64,000 nt of DNA, taken from assembly GCF_001659785.1 (NCBI RefSeq), contig NZ_CP015961.1, forward strand, positions 186,001-250,000, given 5' to 3'. This document shows positions 8,384-16,028 of the stretch, piece by piece; positions within the stretch are counted from its first letter, which is position 1; the number at the start of each line of letters is the position of its first letter. The position numbers and the translations under genes are program-made. The notes beneath the pieces are model-generated. The model saw only the letters and a program-made list of their open reading frames with translations. It was not told the DNA's origin and did no database searches. This stretch comes from Dietzia timorensis (lineage in GTDB: Bacteria > Actinomycetota > Actinomycetes > Mycobacteriales > Mycobacteriaceae).

Positions 8384-9106
8384 CTATTGATCGTCCTGGT
8401 TGAACTGCGCCATGTTCTTCTTGTGGCGCTGCAGCAGGAATACCGCGCCGCCGATGAGTGCGATGGCAAGCACCGCGAGGAGTCCGATCGCGGCGAAGAT
8501 ATTGATCCCGCCCTCGTCCGACTCGTCCGCGGCCTCGGCGGAATCGTCCGAATCGGTGGGCTGCTCGCTGGCGGCGCCGTCGCCGGAGCCGGCCTCGGCC
8601 GCGTCCGCTTCGGCGCCGGTGGACTCGGCCGTCGACGAGGCGCCTCCGCCCGCGCCTTCGACGGTGAACTCCCACGAGCCCTGGACGGGATGCCCATCGG
8701 CGCTGACCACCCGGTATCCGACCGTGTAGGTGCCTTCGTCGAGCGCAGGGACCGCGACGGAGAGCGAATCCCCGTCGACCTCGGGATCTCCCTCGGCGAC
8801 ATCCTCGCCGTCGGACATCACCGTCAGCGTGGCGAAGTCGGAAGAGATCTCCTCGTTGAACACGACCTCGACGGATTCGGGTGCCTCGTCGACCGTCGCC
8901 CCCTGCTCCGGAGTCGTCGCGACGAGCACCGAATGGGCCTGAGCCGCGGGAGCCGACACCACGGCCGCCGCCGCGGGTGCGAGCGCCGCCGTCATCGCCA
9001 GAGCCACGCCGCGGGCGGCGATCCGGCGCCGGACACCGGCGGAGCCGGCGGCATCGGCAGAGGAGGGTCGGGCTGAGGACGCGGGGCGAACGGAAGAAAA
9101 GCGCAT
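8384..9106 (-). CDS. CopC-domain copper-binding exported protein
   Basis: A 240-residue exported protein with a CopC/PcoC fold. A signal peptide ends near AQA, so the mature chain begins with histidine (HSVLVATTPEQGATVDEAP). This N-terminal His is a usual Cu(II) ligand of CopC proteins. The domain ends in YTVGYRVVSADGHPVQGSWEFTVEG, the family hallmark with a second His. An acidic Ser/Glu/Asp linker leads to one C-terminal transmembrane helix (IFAAIGLLAVLAIALIGGAVFLL), so the protein is tethered outside the membrane. No CopD partner is adjacent. The start at 9106 precedes the basic signal region, and the ribosome site is weak. A role in copper handling is inferred from the family. Confidence 0.82.
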   Translation of the reverse strand: MRFSSVRPASSARPSSADAAGSAGVRRRIAARGVALAMTAALAPAAAAVVSAPAAQAHSVLVATTPEQGATVDEAPESVEVVFNEEISSDFATLTVMSDGEDVAEGDPEVDGDSLSVAVPALDEGTYTVGYRVVSADGHPVQGSWEFTVEGAGGGASSTAESTGAEADAAEAGSGDGAASEQPTDSDDSAEAADESDEGGINIFAAIGLLAVLAIALIGGAVFLLQRHKKNMAQFNQDDQ

Positions 9107-9151
9107 ACCCCAATTATGGCCGCCCTCCGGGGCAAAGGTCGAAAATGACAA

Positions 9152-9186
9152 CGCGCGGCGGGCCCACAAGGGGGCCGCGCCGCGCG
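9152..9186 (-). terminator. Terminator of the Lys-rich protein gene
   Basis: A 14-bp GC-rich stem with one bulge (9152-9165 with 9172-9186) lies just past the stop of the 9212-10039 minus-strand gene. On that strand it is followed by GTTGTCATTTTCG. Confidence 0.65.
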
Positions 9187-9211
9187 ATGCGTCGGGGGAG
9201 GCGACGAGCCG

Positions 9212-10039
9212 TTAGCTCTTCACCCCGAGGCGGGCGAGAACGTCGCGGTTGACGCGGTCGAGCTCGCCGGCAATCGACTTGTGCACGTTGCGGCGTTCGG
9301 CCGTCGGAATCGTCTCCGCGGTCTCGAGCGCGGTGTTCATGTCGTTGAGGCGGACCTCGGTGCGCTCGGAGAAGCGGGCGATCTCCGGCTCGCTGCCGCG
9401 GTTGGCGTTGAGCTTGGACAGCGACTCGCGCAGTGCGGAAATGCGGTTCTCCAGCGCGGTGGCGGGATTAGCGGCCAGCGGCGCGGCCGAACCCTGCGCG
9501 GAGGTGATGCCCTTGAACGCGAGGGGCGCGAGGACCGGCAGCACGATCTGCGCGAAGCCGACGTAGCGCTTGGCCGAGTCCTTGTTGAGGTGGCCCTGCT
9601 TGACCTTCGCGAGCTCGAGCTCGGCCATTTTCTTCTCGTGGGCGCGGCCGACCTTCGCGTCCTTCGCCGCGGCCTTGTCCGCCTTGGACTGGAGCTTGGC
9701 CTCCTTGGCGAGCTGCTTACGGCGTGCCTTGTCCTCGGACTTGTTCTGCCGGATCTTCAGTTCCGCCGCGCCGCGGCGCCGCTCCTGGTGACCCTGCTCG
9801 AGAGAGTTGGCGGTCTTCTTCGCCTTCTTCGTGGTGCGCTTGGTGGCCTTCTCCGCGCGCTTCTTCAGCTTCTTGACGTTCTTCGAATCGGCCTTGTCGC
9901 GAATCTTCTCCGCGGCCTTCTGGGCCTTGACCTGAGCCTTGGCCTCGATAGTCGCCTTCCGGCGCAGCGCCTTCTCCTCGGCGCGGCGTACCGCCCGATT
10001 CTTGCGGAACGAGGTGAGTTTGCTGGTCAAGGTGTCCAT
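9212..10039 (-). CDS. Lys/Ala-rich coiled-coil protein (DUF6474-like)
   Basis: A 275-residue protein. Residues 1-155 are extremely basic and mostly helical, with Lys/Ala/Arg heptad-like runs such as KAQVKAQKAAEKIRDKADSK and KKLKKRAEKATKRTTKKAKK. Around 158-180 is a hydrophobic stretch (YVGFAQIVLPVLAPLAFKGI) that may enter the membrane. A second helical domain (190-275) contains SALRESLSKLNANRGSEPEI and the conserved-looking end RRNVHKSIAGELDRVNRDVL. From memory this matches the actinobacterial DUF6474 group, whose role is not known. The start has a good site (GAAGGATC). The basic coiled coil could bind nucleic acid or acidic wall polymers, but that is only inference. Confidence 0.7.
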   Translation of the reverse strand: MDTLTSKLTSFRKNRAVRRAEEKALRRKATIEAKAQVKAQKAAEKIRDKADSKNVKKLKKRAEKATKRTTKKAKKTANSLEQGHQERRRGAAELKIRQNKSEDKARRKQLAKEAKLQSKADKAAAKDAKVGRAHEKKMAELELAKVKQGHLNKDSAKRYVGFAQIVLPVLAPLAFKGITSAQGSAAPLAANPATALENRISALRESLSKLNANRGSEPEIARFSERTEVRLNDMNTALETAETIPTAERRNVHKSIAGELDRVNRDVLARLGVKS

Positions 10040-10701
10040 GTCTAAAGATCCTTCGGTCCGAGAATGTATTTCGACCCGACTGGCCAGTCGGATAAGCGCT
10101 CTAATTGCACATCATACGAGCTACTCGCCGGTTGCGGGCGCAGTGAACCCGTCGTGCGGCGATATGGCCCGAGAACGCGCGTCGAAATGAAGCCCATTCT
10201 GCGCGTTCAGCTGTCTGAGAGGGCGCGGAATGATTCGTAAGTTGATCGGGAAATGACCGTCAATTCTCGCCAAGGTAATCGCGCAGCGAAGGAGTGCGGA
10301 CAGCGCGAGAATTCACCCTTCGAGTGCCGGGGCCATTCGGATGCATTGTCCGGGAACGCAACTGCCGACTGTGAAGGCATGGCCTGCAATGGGGACACAT
10401 CACCCGATTTCTGCTCGACTACACCAAACAGCTTTAACCAGCGCAGACAATGTGGATTATCGGACAGTCTATGGATGGCAATTTACCGCCTGATAACGAG
10501 TAGGTGAATACTTAATTTTCAACTCGAAATTATTTCGGATTTGTTTAGCGATATAAGTAATATTCCGCTAACCTGAGCAAGTGCTGTTACGCACGGCTTC
10601 TTCATTCTGTGCTGAGCTCGTCTTTCTGTAGGTGCTGTCCGCGGGCAGGGGCCGCGAAGGCAGCGGACGCCAGTTGTAACCCCCAACCAAGGAGACGCGA
10701 A
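10040..10701. other. 662-base intergenic region with AT-rich core
   Basis: No convincing gene is seen here. Short open frames on both strands have poor composition and no ribosome sites. Around 10505-10575 the sequence is markedly AT-rich for this genome (TTAATTTTCAACTCGAAATT, then GATATAAGTAATATTCC). It probably holds the promoter and a 100-base or longer 5' leader for the secreted-protein gene at 10702. The left part may contain the promoter of the Lys-rich protein gene, which reads leftward. Confidence 0.5.
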
Positions 10702-11355
10702 ATGACGTCAAAGTTCACCAAGGTCGCCGCTATTTCGGCTGCCTCCCTTCTCATGGTTGCCGGCGCACAGGGCGTCGCCTCCGCACAGAGCTCGGATTCG
10801 GCGACCGGCTCGATCAGCGCCGACTCGCTCGGCTCGGACTCGCTCAAGGCCTGGGGCTCCTCGCCGGAGGCCGGCTCCCTGCTCGATGACGTCAACAACC
10901 TCGGCACCGGTTCGTTCGACACCACCGGGTCCCTGCTCGGCGAGCCGACCTCCGGCTCGCTCGGCGCCTCGGTGCAGGACCTCACCGGTGGATCAGTCGA
11001 CGCCTCGTACCCCGCGCCGGGCACGGCGTCCGTCGACACCACGGGTTCCCTCCTCGGTGAGCCGACCACCGGCTCCCTCGCGCCGGTCGCGCTGTCCGTG
11101 GGCGATTCGCTCGGCACCAGCGGCGGTATCACCACCGTCGTCGGCAACCTCCTCCCGCTCGTCGCTGCCGCCGGTTCCCTCGCCGCTGCTGCCGGCGCCG
11201 GTGCGGTCGTGTGTGGCTACGTCGAGATCCCGGGCCTCGTGCTGCCCGCAGGTCTTCCGGAGTGCCCGGCCCTCCCGGGTCAGCCGGCTCCCGGCAACCA
11301 GGCCCCGGCACCGGCTCCGGCCCCGGGCCCCGATGCCCCGAACGGTCGCGGCTAG
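10702..11355 (+). CDS. Secreted GSL-repeat protein
   Basis: A 217-residue secreted protein. The signal peptide MTSKFTKVAAISAASLLMVA ends near ASA. The mature chain is built from Gly-Ser-Leu units and contains a 15-residue direct repeat DTTGSLLGEPTSGSL at 73-87 and again (one Ser/Thr change) at 112-126. A hydrophobic stretch (TVVGNLLPLVAAAGSLAAAA) precedes a segment with two cysteines (VCGYVEIPG and PECPALPG). The tail is Pro/Ala/Gly-rich. A good ribosome site (AAGGAGACGCGAA) precedes the ATG. It is similar in style to the proteins at 1652 and 4322 but lacks a sortase signal. The function is unknown. The upstream leader is unusually long. Confidence 0.78.
   Translation: MTSKFTKVAAISAASLLMVAGAQGVASAQSSDSATGSISADSLGSDSLKAWGSSPEAGSLLDDVNNLGTGSFDTTGSLLGEPTSGSLGASVQDLTGGSVDASYPAPGTASVDTTGSLLGEPTTGSLAPVALSVGDSLGTSGGITTVVGNLLPLVAAAGSLAAAAGAGAVVCGYVEIPGLVLPAGLPECPALPGQPAPGNQAPAPAPAPGPDAPNGRG
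10918..11079 (+). repeat. Internal 45-base direct repeat in the GSL protein gene
   Basis: Two copies (10918-10962 and 11035-11079, 117 bases apart) encode DTTGSLLGEPT(S/T)GSL. They differ mainly at third codon positions, so the duplication is old and kept at the protein level. Confidence 0.8.
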
Positions 11356-11399
11356 TCACGCCACTGCGCCGTCATACTTCGGTATGCGGTGAATAGAGC

Positions 11400-11440
11400 A
11401 AGGCGGCGGATCTCCACGAAAGGAGATCCGCCGCCTTTGT
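11400..11440. terminator. Bidirectional terminator
   Basis: A perfect 16-bp stem AAGGCGGCGGATCTCC (11400-11415) pairs with 11422-11437 and is followed by TTTGT. It serves the convergent GSL-protein and ceramidase genes. Confidence 0.88.
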
Positions 11441-11462
11441 CGTATGCGCAGCGCCGGCGCGC

Positions 11463-13520
11463 TCAGTCCACCTGGAAACCGCGTGAGGCGCCGTTGATGG
11501 GGAACGTCGAGCCCAGCCCGCGGCCGGTGGCCGAATAGGTGATGCGGTAGTTGCCGGGCGGCGTGCCCTGCGGGATGTCCCACGAGACGAGTGCGTTGGT
11601 GAATGGGCCGAGGTTTTCGAAGGTGATCATCGTCGACCAATCTCCGTCGTCGTGCACCCTTGTCCAACCGCGTGCGTCCTCCCGTTCCACGGTGAGGTAC
11701 GTCGATCCCCGGCGCAGATCGGTGTTCGGGTTGGCCCCTGCGAAACGCGAGAGCACACGCTGTCCGGGCCGGTAGGACTCCTGCGGCTCGTCGATGACGT
11801 CGCCGAACGCGTGCCCCGGGGCGGGCACATCCACGCTGGGATTGCCGAAGGGAGATGCGGGGATGACGCCGGTGAGGTCTCTTTCCCAGGTGCCCGGGGC
11901 GTTCGGCGTGCCTTCGCGCATCGAGGCCGCGAGACCCGCTCCGATCTGCGCGATCGCGGGCAGCTGCCACGGGCCGAACGCCGTGGCGCCGCCTTCGTAG
12001 TTCTGTGTCGCGTATTCCTCTGGCGTGGTCAGGTAGTGGCCGTAGCCGTTCGTGTAACCCTGGATGAGCACCTGGTCGGGCGAGACGCCGAGAGCCTTGC
12101 CGAGGGTCCTGCGCAGACGGAGCCCGGACACGACGGTGACCTCGAATGGGATCCCGAAAATGTACTGCGAGCCGAGCCGGACGAGGTGGAACGGGAAGAC
12201 GCGTTGGATGGCGTGGGGCACGAGCCCGGCGGGCAGCAGGATGTCCTTGTCTCCGTGCGCGTCCCGCAGCCATTGCGGGATGACGACGTCCCCGATCTGT
12301 GCGACCGCCGGGTTGCCGCCGCGCGCACCCTCGTTGAACGGTAGGTCTTCGCCGCCACCACCGTCCTCCTGCGATCCGGCGGCGAACGCGGCGCCGAGCG
12401 CGGCTACGGATGTGCGGTGCGTAAGGCCGTCGCCGGTGAATTCCGGTGTCACCTCCACCGCGGTGATGTCGACCCACACGTGGCGCACGTCGATCCCGGC
12501 GCCGAGCGGGGCCATCGCCCCGATCTGCCCGGCCGCGGCATCGTACTCGCGGGTACCGACGATTCGAGTGTTCTCGTACTCGTTGTCCGTGGGCCCGGAG
12601 CCCGGGCTCAGGTCCAGGTTCGGCGAAATGTCCCCAGCGTTGGACTGCGCAAAGGCCGTGATCAGCGGCGGCGTCGCGCCCGAGAGGTAATCCTGGCCGG
12701 CGACCTCACGCTCCCAATGCCATGCCGCGTAGCCCTTGTTGTCCGAGGACACGAGCGTGGAGTCGGTCGACATCGACGTGGCATGCTCGCCGAACCAGTT
12801 GAGCACGCCCACGAGCTGTCCGCCGCGGTACATCTGCAGGGTTTGCGAGCGTGGGTCGATGCCCGTGGGGAACGCCGCCTTGTCCTCGTCCGGATTCGCA
12901 TCGAACGCCTGCTTCGAACGGTTGACGCCGGCGTTCGTGAGCTCGGCATGGCTCACTCCGATTTCTGTCGGCGCCATGTCCTCGTGCGCCATGGCGATCG
13001 CATCGACGATGCCCGCGACGTTCGCTTCGAAGGTCGCCGGGCGGAAGCCGAACATCGACAGGTCGACCATCGGGTGACCCGAGGTTCCTCCCGGCGCGAC
13101 GTGGGTATGCGTGGCGGTCAGCAACACGTTGCCCTCGTGGTAGGTGTCGCCGAAACGCTCACGCAGTCTGCGGAGCACCTCGAGCTGAATCGACTGGAAC
13201 ATCAGCCCCAGTTCGCAGGTGACCATGGCGATACGGGGCGAGCTTTCCGACTCGGCGAAGATGAACGCACGGGCCCGCTGTCGCAAATGCAGACCCGTGG
13301 ACATCTGGCTCATTTCCGCGTAGCCATTCATGCCCGCGCCCAGGGGCTCGCCGGTGATGTCGCCGATACCGCGGCCGACGAGAAGATTCGAGGTCTGCGC
13401 CGCCGAGTAGGCGGGGAGCATGCTCGCCAGAGTCGCCGCGCCGCCGGCAATCGCCGCAGAACGCAGAACCGTGCGGCGAGAGACGACGCCGACTGTCGAA
13501 GGATGTGAGCCCTGGGCCAT
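11463..13520 (-). CDS. Neutral ceramidase, Tat-exported
   Basis: A 685-residue neutral/alkaline ceramidase that hydrolyses the amide bond of ceramides. The N-terminus has a twin-arginine signal (SRRTVLRSAAIAGGAATLAS), so it is exported folded. Metal-site histidines lie in TATHTHVAPGG (H138, H140) and GEHATSMSTDS (H246). The nucleophile serine is in the hexapeptide GDISPN (about S299), matching the neutral ceramidase family. The C-terminal part (from about 530) looks like the usual beta-sandwich. M. tuberculosis Rv0669c is the known relative. Because most bacteria do not make ceramides, the substrate is probably external lipid. It stands alone between terminators. Confidence 0.92.
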   Translation of the reverse strand: MAQGSHPSTVGVVSRRTVLRSAAIAGGAATLASMLPAYSAAQTSNLLVGRGIGDITGEPLGAGMNGYAEMSQMSTGLHLRQRARAFIFAESESSPRIAMVTCELGLMFQSIQLEVLRRLRERFGDTYHEGNVLLTATHTHVAPGGTSGHPMVDLSMFGFRPATFEANVAGIVDAIAMAHEDMAPTEIGVSHAELTNAGVNRSKQAFDANPDEDKAAFPTGIDPRSQTLQMYRGGQLVGVLNWFGEHATSMSTDSTLVSSDNKGYAAWHWEREVAGQDYLSGATPPLITAFAQSNAGDISPNLDLSPGSGPTDNEYENTRIVGTREYDAAAGQIGAMAPLGAGIDVRHVWVDITAVEVTPEFTGDGLTHRTSVAALGAAFAAGSQEDGGGGEDLPFNEGARGGNPAVAQIGDVVIPQWLRDAHGDKDILLPAGLVPHAIQRVFPFHLVRLGSQYIFGIPFEVTVVSGLRLRRTLGKALGVSPDQVLIQGYTNGYGHYLTTPEEYATQNYEGGATAFGPWQLPAIAQIGAGLAASMREGTPNAPGTWERDLTGVIPASPFGNPSVDVPAPGHAFGDVIDEPQESYRPGQRVLSRFAGANPNTDLRRGSTYLTVEREDARGWTRVHDDGDWSTMITFENLGPFTNALVSWDIPQGTPPGNYRITYSATGRGLGSTFPINGASRGFQVD

Positions 13521-13722
13521 GGTGAATCCGATCCTCGTGGCCGCGTCGACGAGTCCTGCGCGTACGTCTTCCCTGCGCCGCCGGAACTGGACGCTGCATC
13601 AACTGATTTCCTCGGCTCAGACTAGAGCACGGTGGTGCTGTGCCGAGCGGGTTTCGGGGAAAACGATCCGGCAAGCGAGGCAGGGGACCGGGCGCGGCGA
13701 GCACCGCGCACCTTTGAATACG

Positions 13723-13761
13723 GCTGCGCCCTCCGGCACCTGTGGTGCTGGAGGGCGCAGC
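13723..13761 (-). terminator. Hairpin downstream of sodA
   Basis: A strong GC-rich hairpin (GCTGCGCCCTCC at 13723-13734 with 13750-13761, extended by GGCACC/GGTGC) lies 50 bases past the sodA stop on the minus strand. It lacks a clear U tract. Confidence 0.6.
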
Positions 13762-13811
13762 GTGTTCCGCTGTGTGCTTGCCCTGACCAGGGCGAGCGGG
13801 GCGGGGTGTGG

Positions 13812-14414
13812 TTATGCCTTGGCCGCGGCGTAGCGGGCAGCGACGTCGTCCCAGTTGAATACGTCCCACACGGCGTTGACGTAGTCGGCCTTGACGTTCT
13901 TGTACTGCAGGTAGAACGCGTGCTCCCACATATCGAGCATGAGCAGCGGGGTCAGGTTGACCGAGATGTTGCCCTGCTGATCGGTGAGCTGCTGGATGAC
14001 CAGGCGGCCACCGATGTGGTCGTAGCCCAGCACGGCCCAGCCCGAGCCCTGCAGCGTCAGCGCGGCAGCGTTGAAGTGGGACTTGAACTTCTCGAACGAC
14101 CCGAAGTCCCGGCCGATCGCCTCGGCGAGCTCGCCGGTCGGCTCTCCGCCACCATTGGGGGACAGGTTCTTCCAGAAGATCGAGTGGTTCGTGTGCCCAC
14201 CGAGGTGGAACGCGAGGTTCTTCGACAGCAGCGGGGCCTTCGACGAGATCGACCCATCCTCACGGGCCTCCTCGAGCTGCGCGAGAGCATCATTAGCGCC
14301 CTTGACATAGGTCGCGTGGTGCTTGGAGTGGTGCAACTCCATGATCTCACCGGAAATAGCCGGCTCCAGAGCGCCGTAATCGTAATCAAGATCCGGAAGC
14401 GTGTACTCAGCCAT
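13812..14414 (-). CDS. sodA: Superoxide dismutase (Fe/Mn)
   Basis: A 200-residue Fe/Mn superoxide dismutase. The four metal ligands are in place: H28 in [15 protein letters not shown]77 in [18 protein letters not shown], and D161 and H165 in [16 protein letters not shown]. Length matches the mycobacterial and corynebacterial SodA. Two adjacent ATG codons exist. The second (14414, MAEYTLPDL) has the better distance from AAAGGACTCG and matches the family N-terminus. There is no signal peptide, as is usual for this family even where the enzyme is found outside the cell. It removes superoxide. Iron or manganese preference cannot be read with certainty. Confidence 0.95.
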   Translation of the reverse strand: MAEYTLPDLDYDYGALEPAISGEIMELHHSKHHATYVKGANDALAQLEEAREDGSISSKAPLLSKNLAFHLGGHTNHSIFWKNLSPNGGGEPTGELAEAIGRDFGSFEKFKSHFNAAALTLQGSGWAVLGYDHIGGRLVIQQLTDQQGNISVNLTPLLMLDMWEHAFYLQYKNVKADYVNAVWDVFNWDDVAARYAAAKA

Positions 14415-14752
14415 CATCGAGTCCTTTCTGCAAACGTATTGCGAATTGTGTATTCGACTGTCCGTTGCCGGCTCATTGGTCATGCGTCAGCAAAGGACTG
14501 GCTTGTTTTTCTTACGTTTCCCACCATAGGGGCGATCGGGAGTTCTGGCAGAATACGTTCAACTCCGCAGGTAAAAGGCTTTTCGTAAATCTCGGAATAT
14601 GGAGCGGCCGACATTTCCTCAGCCATCGGGCGCGACTTGCGTCGCGTTTGCCGAAAGGATGTGAGGCGCTTTTCGGCGCCCTCAATTCACCCTGGGCGCG
14701 GATGCACAAAGCTGCCGCCCCGGGAAGGGAGCGGCGGCCTGGGTGAAAAGTC
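14415..14752. other. 338-base intergenic region upstream of sodA
   Basis: It probably holds the sodA promoter. I see no gene. A weak hairpin (14712-14738) near its right end may terminate the small membrane-protein transcript, which reads leftward. Confidence 0.5.
14712..14738 (-). terminator. Possible weak terminator
   Basis: GCCGCC/GGCGGC arms lie 15-40 bases beyond the stop of the 65-residue membrane protein. On the minus strand a short AGCTTTGTG follows. The stem is short, so this is tentative. Confidence 0.35.
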
Positions 14753-14950
14753 TTAAAGGAGCAGGAGGCAGGCGATGACGGCGATAGCGACGAGAGCGAC
14801 GATCAAACCGGAAATGAGCTGCCGGTTGCGGTGCTCAGCTTCCTGGTCGGTGTAGGAAAACGTGTCGCAGTTCGCTTGACGCGCGTCGCGGTCGATGAAA
14901 TCGCGCAGACGCTTTTCACCATGCGTGAAGTGCTGCATAGATGAAGACAT
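14753..14950 (-). CDS. Small single-helix membrane protein
   Basis: A 65-residue protein. The first 43 residues are hydrophilic and charged (HFTHGEKRLRDFIDRDARQA, then TDQEAEHRNRQ). The rest is one transmembrane helix (LISGLIVALVAIAVIACLLLL) running to the C-terminus, as in tail-anchored proteins. A good ribosome site (AGGAAGG, seven bases before the ATG at 14950) supports the start. A TTG one codon earlier is less likely. I do not recognise a family. It lies alone between sodA and msrA. Confidence 0.65.
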   Translation of the reverse strand: MSSSMQHFTHGEKRLRDFIDRDARQANCDTFSYTDQEAEHRNRQLISGLIVALVAIAVIACLLLL

Positions 14951-15295
14951 CAAATACCTTCCTGCTGAGGGGTTTCACTGACCTTAACGCCTCCTGTGCC
15001 GCAAATTCAAAGGAACTACACGCATGAAATTGCTGCTAAGCGAGCTTTAATGCTTGCAGCTGCTAGCAAAAGTTCGGAAACACTACAAATGTTGAGTTGT
15101 GCGCAGTCTCTGAGCTTGAGTGAAGTAGGTCTCACCGCTTGCAGGATTTGCCTCTCCGACGTCATAGGTGTGAAAAGAGCGCAGAACACGATTTAGTAAC
15201 GAGCTGAATCACGGGCGTTCAGGATGGTGATGGGAGCGTCTGCCGCGAGTGGTTTCGGGGTCGGAGGACTTGCCCGAGGGGCGTATTCTGACGGC
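14951..15295. other. 345-base intergenic region, low GC
   Basis: The left 230 bases are clearly richer in A and T than the surroundings (for example AATTGCTGCTAAGCGAGC and GCTAGCAAAAGTTCGG). A 66-codon frame on the plus strand (14996-15196) has no ribosome site and no recognisable content. The region holds divergent promoters for the small membrane protein and msrA. Confidence 0.45.
15284..15289 (+). promoter_or_regulatory. -10 box TATTCT, leaderless start
   Basis: TATTCT ends six bases before the msrA ATG at 15296. Confidence 0.55.
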
Positions 15296-15991
15296 ATGGG
15301 TTGGTTGGAAGATGCACTGCAGTCGGCAATGGCGGGTTCGCGCGTCGATCTCACGCCGAAGTCTGTCGTCGCGCGGGAGGACGCGCTCCCCGGACGCGAA
15401 GAGGAGATGCCGGTCGCCGAGCGCAATATCGTCACCGGCAATCCGATGGTGGCGCCGTTTCCCGAGGGGCATGAGCAGATCGTTCTCGGGATGGGCTGTT
15501 TCTGGGGCGCCGAGAAGCGTATGTGGCAGCTCGACGGCGTATGGACCACCGCAGTGGGCTATGCCGGCGGTTGGACCGAGAACCCGACCTACGAGGAAGC
15601 GTGCACGGGACAGACCGGCCACACCGAGGCCGTGCTCGTCGACTTCGACCCGAAGGTGATCTCGGCGGGCGAGGTGCTTGCGGCGTTCTTCGAATCGCAC
15701 GATCCGACGACGCTCAACCGGCAGGGCAACGACGTGGGCACCCAGTACCGTTCGGTGATCCTCGCGACGACCCCGGAACAGCTCGAGCTCGCCGAACGCA
15801 TGGCGGCGCGCTACGGAGAGGTCCTCGCGGAAAAGGGCTTCGCATCCGTGACGACGGAGGTCGGGCTTCTCTCGGACGTCCGCTCGGGGCGGTTCTTCTA
15901 CGCCGAGGACTATCACCAGCAGTACCTGCAGAAGGTGCCGAACGGATACGACTGCCACGCGCGCACCGGAGTGGCCTGCCCGATCGGCTAG
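15296..15991 (+). CDS. msrA: Peptide methionine sulfoxide reductase A
   Basis: A 231-residue MsrA that reduces methionine-S-sulfoxide in proteins and free methionine. The active-site motif GCFWGAEKRMW places the catalytic cysteine at C68. EVLAAFFESHDPTTLNRQGNDVGTQYRS is reproduced in its parts ESHDPTTLNRQGNDVGTQYR and the flanks. The C-terminal end CHARTGVACPIG carries the resolving cysteines. About 60 residues precede the core, as in longer actinobacterial MsrA proteins. The ATG at 15296 fits the leaderless -10 box. A frame back to 15224 exists but has no start signal. The gene converges with the ABC permease gene 37 bases away. Confidence 0.93.
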   Translation: MGWLEDALQSAMAGSRVDLTPKSVVAREDALPGREEEMPVAERNIVTGNPMVAPFPEGHEQIVLGMGCFWGAEKRMWQLDGVWTTAVGYAGGWTENPTYEEACTGQTGHTEAVLVDFDPKVISAGEVLAAFFESHDPTTLNRQGNDVGTQYRSVILATTPEQLELAERMAARYGEVLAEKGFASVTTEVGLLSDVRSGRFFYAEDYHQQYLQKVPNGYDCHARTGVACPIG

Positions 15992-16028
15992 CGAGGAGAC
16001 TCGGCCTGTTTCACGCAGTCGGGCGCGG

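Noticed and set aside
10253-10507. 84-codon plus-strand open frame in the long gap
   Set aside because: No ribosome site, no signal or domain, and composition unlike the genes around it.
14996-15196. 66-codon plus-strand open frame before msrA
   Set aside because: No ribosome site, AT-rich codon use and no recognisable content. Cysteine and leucine content alone is not evidence.
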